Part shown: one piece after another, positions 18,150-22,424 of the stretch
Layout: each line of letters opens with the position of its first letter
How positions within the stretch are numbered: position 1 is the stretch's first letter
DNA from: Oehlia diaphana
Lineage: Eukaryota > Glomeromycota > Glomeromycetes > Glomerales > Glomeraceae
Direction of reading: 5' to 3'
NCBI GenBank assembly: GCA_003833135.1
Contig: QZLH01000112.1
Span: 68,469-90,892, forward strand
DNA length: 22,424 nt
Made by a program: the position numbers and the translations under genes
Notes under the pieces: generated by a model
Seen by the model: the letters and a program-made list of their open reading frames with translations, nothing else
The model's database searches: none
What the model was told of the DNA's origin: nothing

Positions 18150-18280
18150 CGTGAATTAGAATCTCAGAATTTATTACGTAATTTAAAAGTAGTAGATTTT
18201 TAAAAAACTTGTTTTTCTTCAAAAAGTTTTACGAATTTAGATTAAACCCACCCAATATTACCAAACGAGTATAAATATAA
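18150..18280 (+). promoter_or_regulatory. Cassette promoter of small-protein gene 5
   Basis: GAATCTCAGAATT (18159-18171), TATTACGTAATTTAAAAG, AAAAAACTTGTTTTTCTTCA, ACGAATTTAGATTAAACCC, CCAATATTACCAAACGAG and TATAAATA at 18270-18277. A pyrimidine-only tract (about 18304-18338, CCTTTT units) lies in the leader, about 85 bases before the ATG. Confidence 0.6.
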
Positions 18281-18420
18281 CTGTATGAAAAAAATAAAAT
18301 AAAATTTTTTCCTTTCCTTTTCTTTTCCTTTTCTTTTAACAAAATTATATAAAAAATTGTGTAACAAATTTTTTCTCAACATTTCATATATATATATATA
18401 TATATATCTTGTTAAGAATT

Positions 18421-18666
18421 ATGGATTTTAAACTTGATAGAATTATTAATTATATTAGGAATAATCCAAAAATAGTACTTGGTACTCTAATTGTATTAAT
18501 ATCATTATGTTATCAACGAAAAATGTTAATTGATAGAATATTACTTATAATTTATGCTATTAGTGGTAATGAACGTCAAATAACATTAAATTACGTTGAA
18601 AAGAATGATTTAGAATTATGTGAACCTTGGATAAAGTGGTTATGTAGGTTATTGTGGTACGGATGA
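18421..18666 (+). CDS. Small single-membrane-segment protein, family member 5
   Basis: An 81-residue unrecognised protein. I take the ATG at 18421, giving MDFKLDRIINYIRNNPKIV, because it aligns with the MDY/MDF starts of members 1 and 3. Four further codons upstream are open but begin with TTG. Parts: a basic amphipathic N-terminus, NNPK, a hydrophobic segment (about 18-31, LGTLIVLISLCY), QRKMLIDRI, LLIIYAISGNERQITLNY and a Trp-rich end (PWIKWLCRLLWYG). It is closest to member 1 (both have YAIxGNERQIxLNY), although they lie at opposite ends of the array with the GDD-type copies between them. Confidence 0.74.
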   Translation: MDFKLDRIINYIRNNPKIVLGTLIVLISLCYQRKMLIDRILLIIYAISGNERQITLNYVEKNDLELCEPWIKWLCRLLWYG

Positions 18667-18801
18667 TGTAGTGGAATGATGCGGTTTAATGATGCGGTGG
18701 ATTATGTAATTGAATGATGTGGTAGCTGGTAGGTAATGATTAATGAAGTAATTGAAATCATAAATAATGTTATTAAATCCTTTTTATTATTATTATTATT
18801 A
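18667..18801. repeat. Low-complexity sequence and ATT microsatellite
   Basis: Degenerate repeats of AATGATG(C/T)GGT follow the stop codon (about 18674-18725), then a TTATTATTATTATTATTA microsatellite at about 18782-18802. The second adjoins the transposon-like end. Confidence 0.6.
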
Positions 18802-18980
18802 TAGTAAAACCTCAATGTACCGATATTCTATATACCGATAATTGCATGCACCGATAAATTTTCCATGTCCCACTTAAATTGTACCGATATTATATATATG
18901 AAAACGTAATAAGCGTTTAATTGACATGAACCGATATTTAAGCACTTTATAAAAATTGAAATTTGCGCCATCTTAATTCA
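18802..18980 (+). mobile_element. Solo pogo/Tigger-like transposon end
   Basis: TAGTAAAACCTCAATGTACC at 18802 starts a stretch with five ACCGATA-type motifs (near 18829, 18844, 18860, 18883 and 18929). A leading (C/T)AGTnAAACCTC followed by ACCGA repeats resembles terminal inverted repeats of pogo/Tigger elements; that comparison is from memory. No inverted partner or transposase appears further right, so it is a lone, decayed end. Confidence 0.5.
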
Positions 18981-21115
18981 TGGTCAGAATATTCTGGATT
19001 AACGCAATAAATCATCGATACATCTTTTAAATTTAAATAAAAACGGACCATTTAAAAAAAAATTTAACATAATTTTGGGAATGATTTTCAATAATTTAGG
19101 TACCTGTAACCCGTAATTAGATCATAACATGCCCAATATAAGATACTCACATGAAAAACAATGAAAATTAATTTGGATAATAATGAGGAATCGAAGCAAT
19201 AAATATCATTAAATATAATTTGAATTATCATTAAATATATATTAAATATCATGAAATAAATTAAAAAGAAAGAGAAATTTTAAAGGTGATTGAAAAAGCA
19301 GAATGGAATGAAATTTATGTGAAGATTAAAATTAAAATCCTTCAAAAGACGATTGGAAAATTATTTAAAAAAGGGGGAAAAGATAAACAAAGGAGAAAAG
19401 ATAGATGAAACTATCCTTTTTAGTTAAAGTTTGATAAATTTTACACATGAAATTTTTAGGAGATTTCATAGAATTTTCGTTTACCGAAACTGGAATTCAA
19501 ATTAATCAATGTTCTAGCATGAGAAGTTTCAAACTCAAAAAAGAAATAGAAAAGGGAGTGAAAACCCTTTTTTGTTTTCTTTCTTCGTTTCAAATATTTC
19601 ACGGTAATTTTATTACAGAGTTACCGAATTGCAGAATTAGATTTAGTATTGTGGCTTATCATTAAAGTTTTAACTTTTCGAATTTGGTAAATTTTTTATA
19701 CTGATAAGGAATATAATTTGAACTGTAATGAATACTGAATAGTGACTTTTTTGTAAATCCAATTTGGGATTACAATTTCTAGAATAAAATGAAATTTTAT
19801 AATAATATTACCGTACGTTTTTACGTTTTATTTTAAATAGTAAAATACATAAAAATTTTCTTTTTTTGGATTCTTTGTATAAAAGAAAAGAAAAACAGAT
19901 CATTCTAAGTTTCATCTATTTTTTTTTTTTTTTCTATTCATAATAATCAAAGTTGTAACACTATAAACAATAACACTAAATTTTATAGATTTCGAATAAT
20001 ATGACACCACACAACTTGCTTAACGTAGTAAGTACATTGTGTTGTATATTATGCAATTCGGAAAAACACAAAACTCAACAAACAAATCTTCTATTTAAAA
20101 AAAAAAAAAAGAATTCATCTTTAAAAAAAAATTATAAAAATTAGATTTTATATATTACGTAATAAAATGATTTTTTTTTACTTTTTTTTAAAAAAAAAAG
20201 TACGAAATCCATTACTTCTTTTATGGTAATTGGATTGAACCAATTATGTGAACCAAACACCAAGATACTGGCATCTGCAAGATGATTATATTGTGCATTT
20301 TTTTGGGGAGTACATAAAGAAATATATATATATATGTGTAAATGTTACTGCATGCGCCTCATTTCTATAAACAAAAAAAGCTTTCAAGATATAAAAGATA
20401 ATTTTTAACAGGTCTAAACAATTTTAAACGATTAAAAAGATAATTTTAGGCAACGCTAAAATATTTTAGAAACGTTTTTAATGCAAACCCGTATTTTTTT
20501 TATAAGGAACATCTGATCCTTATCCATGGGTAAAAAAAAAAAGTGTGAAAATATGAAATTTGTGTACGGGCTGAAGCATTTGTTTACGATAAACAATAAA
20601 CAATGCATTTAATTAGTTTAATAACTGGATTTAAATCAGGAAATATAACGGAAAAACCTACAAATCAAAAAGTACCTTTAAGAAAACAAGGGAAATAATT
20701 TTGCATTAAAAATTTTGCATTTTTATTTATAATTAAAAAATCAATTGATCACAAGTTTAATATTGTATATATACAGTATTCTATTCTTCCATAAATCATT
20801 CTATTTGTTGTTTATTTACTGCATTAATATTTTAGCGCGATTCCGTCCTTCCTATAAATTTCTCCGAAGGGATATTTTTAATTAAGATCTTCATCAGTTC
20901 ATCTTAAAAAATATGTATTGTGTTGTATTGTGTCATCATTTTATTATTCGTGAATAAAAGTGATAAATCCGGAGTTACTAAATTAAAATTGTCCGGTGAA
21001 TGAGCCAAAGGATGATCATTTTAAATTTGGGGAAAAACAGAATATTCGAATTTCAAAAAGTGTGTGTTATACTTACTAAATATGTATTGTGTATGTAAAT
21101 GTTCTTTGGTGTGGT
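18981..21115. other. AT-rich spacer without supported gene
   Basis: I see no recognisable gene, tRNA or rRNA. A 72-codon ATG frame at 19447-19665 has no homologue in the window and ordinary spacer composition, so I leave it uncalled. Several A and T runs occur (19920-19933, 20095-20110, 20171-20200). Confidence 0.45.
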
Positions 21116-21164
21116 ATATAAATATAAATATAAATATATATATGATATATATAAATATAAATAT

Positions 21165-21212
<48 letters not shown>

Positions 21213-21296
21213 TTTTTATATATAATATTTATATATAATATATCAGATATTTATATTTATTTATTTATTTATTTATTTATTATTTTTTATTATAAT

Positions 21297-21392
<96 letters not shown>
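21116..21392. repeat. TA / ATTT microsatellite and poly-T block
   Basis: TATAAA-type repeats lead into a TA run of about 35 bases (near 21168-21206), then ATTT repeats (about 21253-21280), then two nearly pure T tracts between 21299 and 21392. Open frames running through here on both strands are low-complexity artefacts. Confidence 0.9.
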
Positions 21393-21394
<2 letters not shown>

Positions 21395-22340
21395 CATATT
21401 TTTCTTTTCAATAAAAGAATCCTTGGCATGGATTATCGGATTACCAGAATCGTAACACGTGTCATCAAGTTACACATGAAACTTGTAAATAATAAATAAT
21501 AATATTATTAAAAGTATTATTATTATTACCATATCAAATACTATATTCAAATATATTATTATAACCTATAAAAAATAAAATTATCATTTATTCAAGCACT
21601 TAATTTAAAATAAAAAGCATGATAACATTTCTGGGTTCTTTCATAATCTTTTTTAATCTTTCTTATAAATTATTATTTATATCGTACAAGTTTATAACTG
21701 GTCTATATTCGGCAAAATATGTTATGTCATGAAAATAAATATTTGGATTTTTAAATAGCACAGAAAGGAAATTACGAGAACGTTATGATATTACACCAAG
21801 TTATTCATTACGATAAATGGTAAATTTTGGAGATTCATCATTCATTGTTACTTTTCCGAGATTATTCCATGATTTTTAAAATTGGACTCACCCGGCGTTT
21901 TCCATCTTTAGTGAAACTTTCTATTTGAAGAAATATGTCGCAACTTTCTTTAATTTATGGATTTGAGGGAGGGCTAAAAATCGTACTACGTTATCGAATA
22001 TTTTATTGCGCAATGAAATAAAAATTTTCACGTTCACTTGCTTGGTAGGTATTCAGATAAATAAATAATTAATCTAAACTTTATTTGTAATCCTCTCATT
22101 TTCTTGGCATTTTAGGTTACTTTATTGTTGGAAATTGGTATCACCCCACGGGATCTTCTTTACATTGGGAAATAATTTCGTTACCTTCTATAGGTTTCTT
22201 ATTTATTCCAGAATATTAAATGGAAGCACCGCCACAACTCGCCTCCAAAACAAGGCTTTCCTTCTATTTCCTTTAAATATTTTATCCTTATTTTCTCATA
22301 TTTTAAAAAAAAATATTTTTTATCTTATTTTATTTATTTA

Positions 22341-22354
<14 letters not shown>
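21393..22354. other. Spacer without supported gene
   Basis: Slightly more mixed composition at about 21860-22250, but no open frame longer than a few dozen codons, no clear splice-bounded exon and no motif that I recognise on either strand. Confidence 0.4.

Positions 22355-22424
<70 letters not shown>
22355..22424. repeat. Terminal poly-T tract
   Basis: About 70 bases of T run to the window edge, so the window, or its contig, ends inside a homopolymer. Confidence 0.95.

Noticed and set aside
19447..19665. 72-codon open frame with ATG start
   Set aside because: No recognisable domain, no cassette promoter and no paralogue; not enough to call a gene, though it cannot be excluded.
21021..21455. 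Overlapping open frames on both strands
   Set aside because: They consist of Tyr/Ile and Phe repeats translated from TA, ATTT and T tracts.
22030..22200. Possible exon with GTAGGT donor and TTTTAG acceptor
   Set aside because: Splice-like strings are common in this composition and no convincing coding frame joins across them.

Overview
The window is about 22.4 kb of very AT-rich DNA with long A/T homopolymers. It looks like nuclear DNA of an arbuscular mycorrhizal fungus, with Rhizophagus (Glomeromycotina) the best fit. The reasons are the tandem family of BTB-BACK-TLDc genes with a short 84-nt GT-AG intron, a gene type known to be expanded in these fungi, together with the base composition and repeat-rich spacing. 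This assignment is inference from gene content; no taxonomic marker is present.

Layout. 1-1370: no gene recognised. 1374-3224: a BTB-BACK-TLDc gene with one single-base frameshift in exon 1. 3225-4399: intergenic DNA with a short TLDc relic. 4400-4860: an orphan duplicated promoter plus exon 1. 5029-6899: an intact BTB-BACK-TLDc gene. 8074-8970: two copies of a 400-490 bp repeat. 9279-9646: a MITE-like inverted-repeat element. About 10060-10500: a promoter fused to a decayed TLDc 3' end. 10801-12934: a second intact BTB-BACK-TLDc gene. 13094-13990: two more copies of the repeat, then a 43-nt tandem array. 14520-15240: a second promoter-TLDc relic. 15505-18666: five tandem copies (one broken) of a family of very small, single-membrane-segment proteins that I do not recognise. 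18802 onward: a lone pogo/Tigger-like transposon end, then about 3.4 kb with no supported gene, only microsatellites and poly-T tracts.

Architecture. The middle of the window is built from two diverged tandem copies of one block: BTB-TLDc gene, paired repeat, AT-rich tandem array, TLDc relic. All plausible genes are on the + strand.

The most interesting observation is a multi-part upstream cassette. In order it holds GAATTYYAGAATT, TTACGTAA, TCAAGAATTCAC with TAATTTAGATTAA, TACCATTTATAGTTTTACCG, and GGGTATAAATAAAC. It recurs in front of BTB-TLDc genes, in front of TLDc relics, and in front of every member of the unrelated small-protein array. This suggests promoter sharing and possibly co-regulation of two gene families. 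In addition, both intact BTB-TLDc proteins end in a hydrophobic, probably membrane-spanning tail, so both families may act at membranes. Their function together is unknown.
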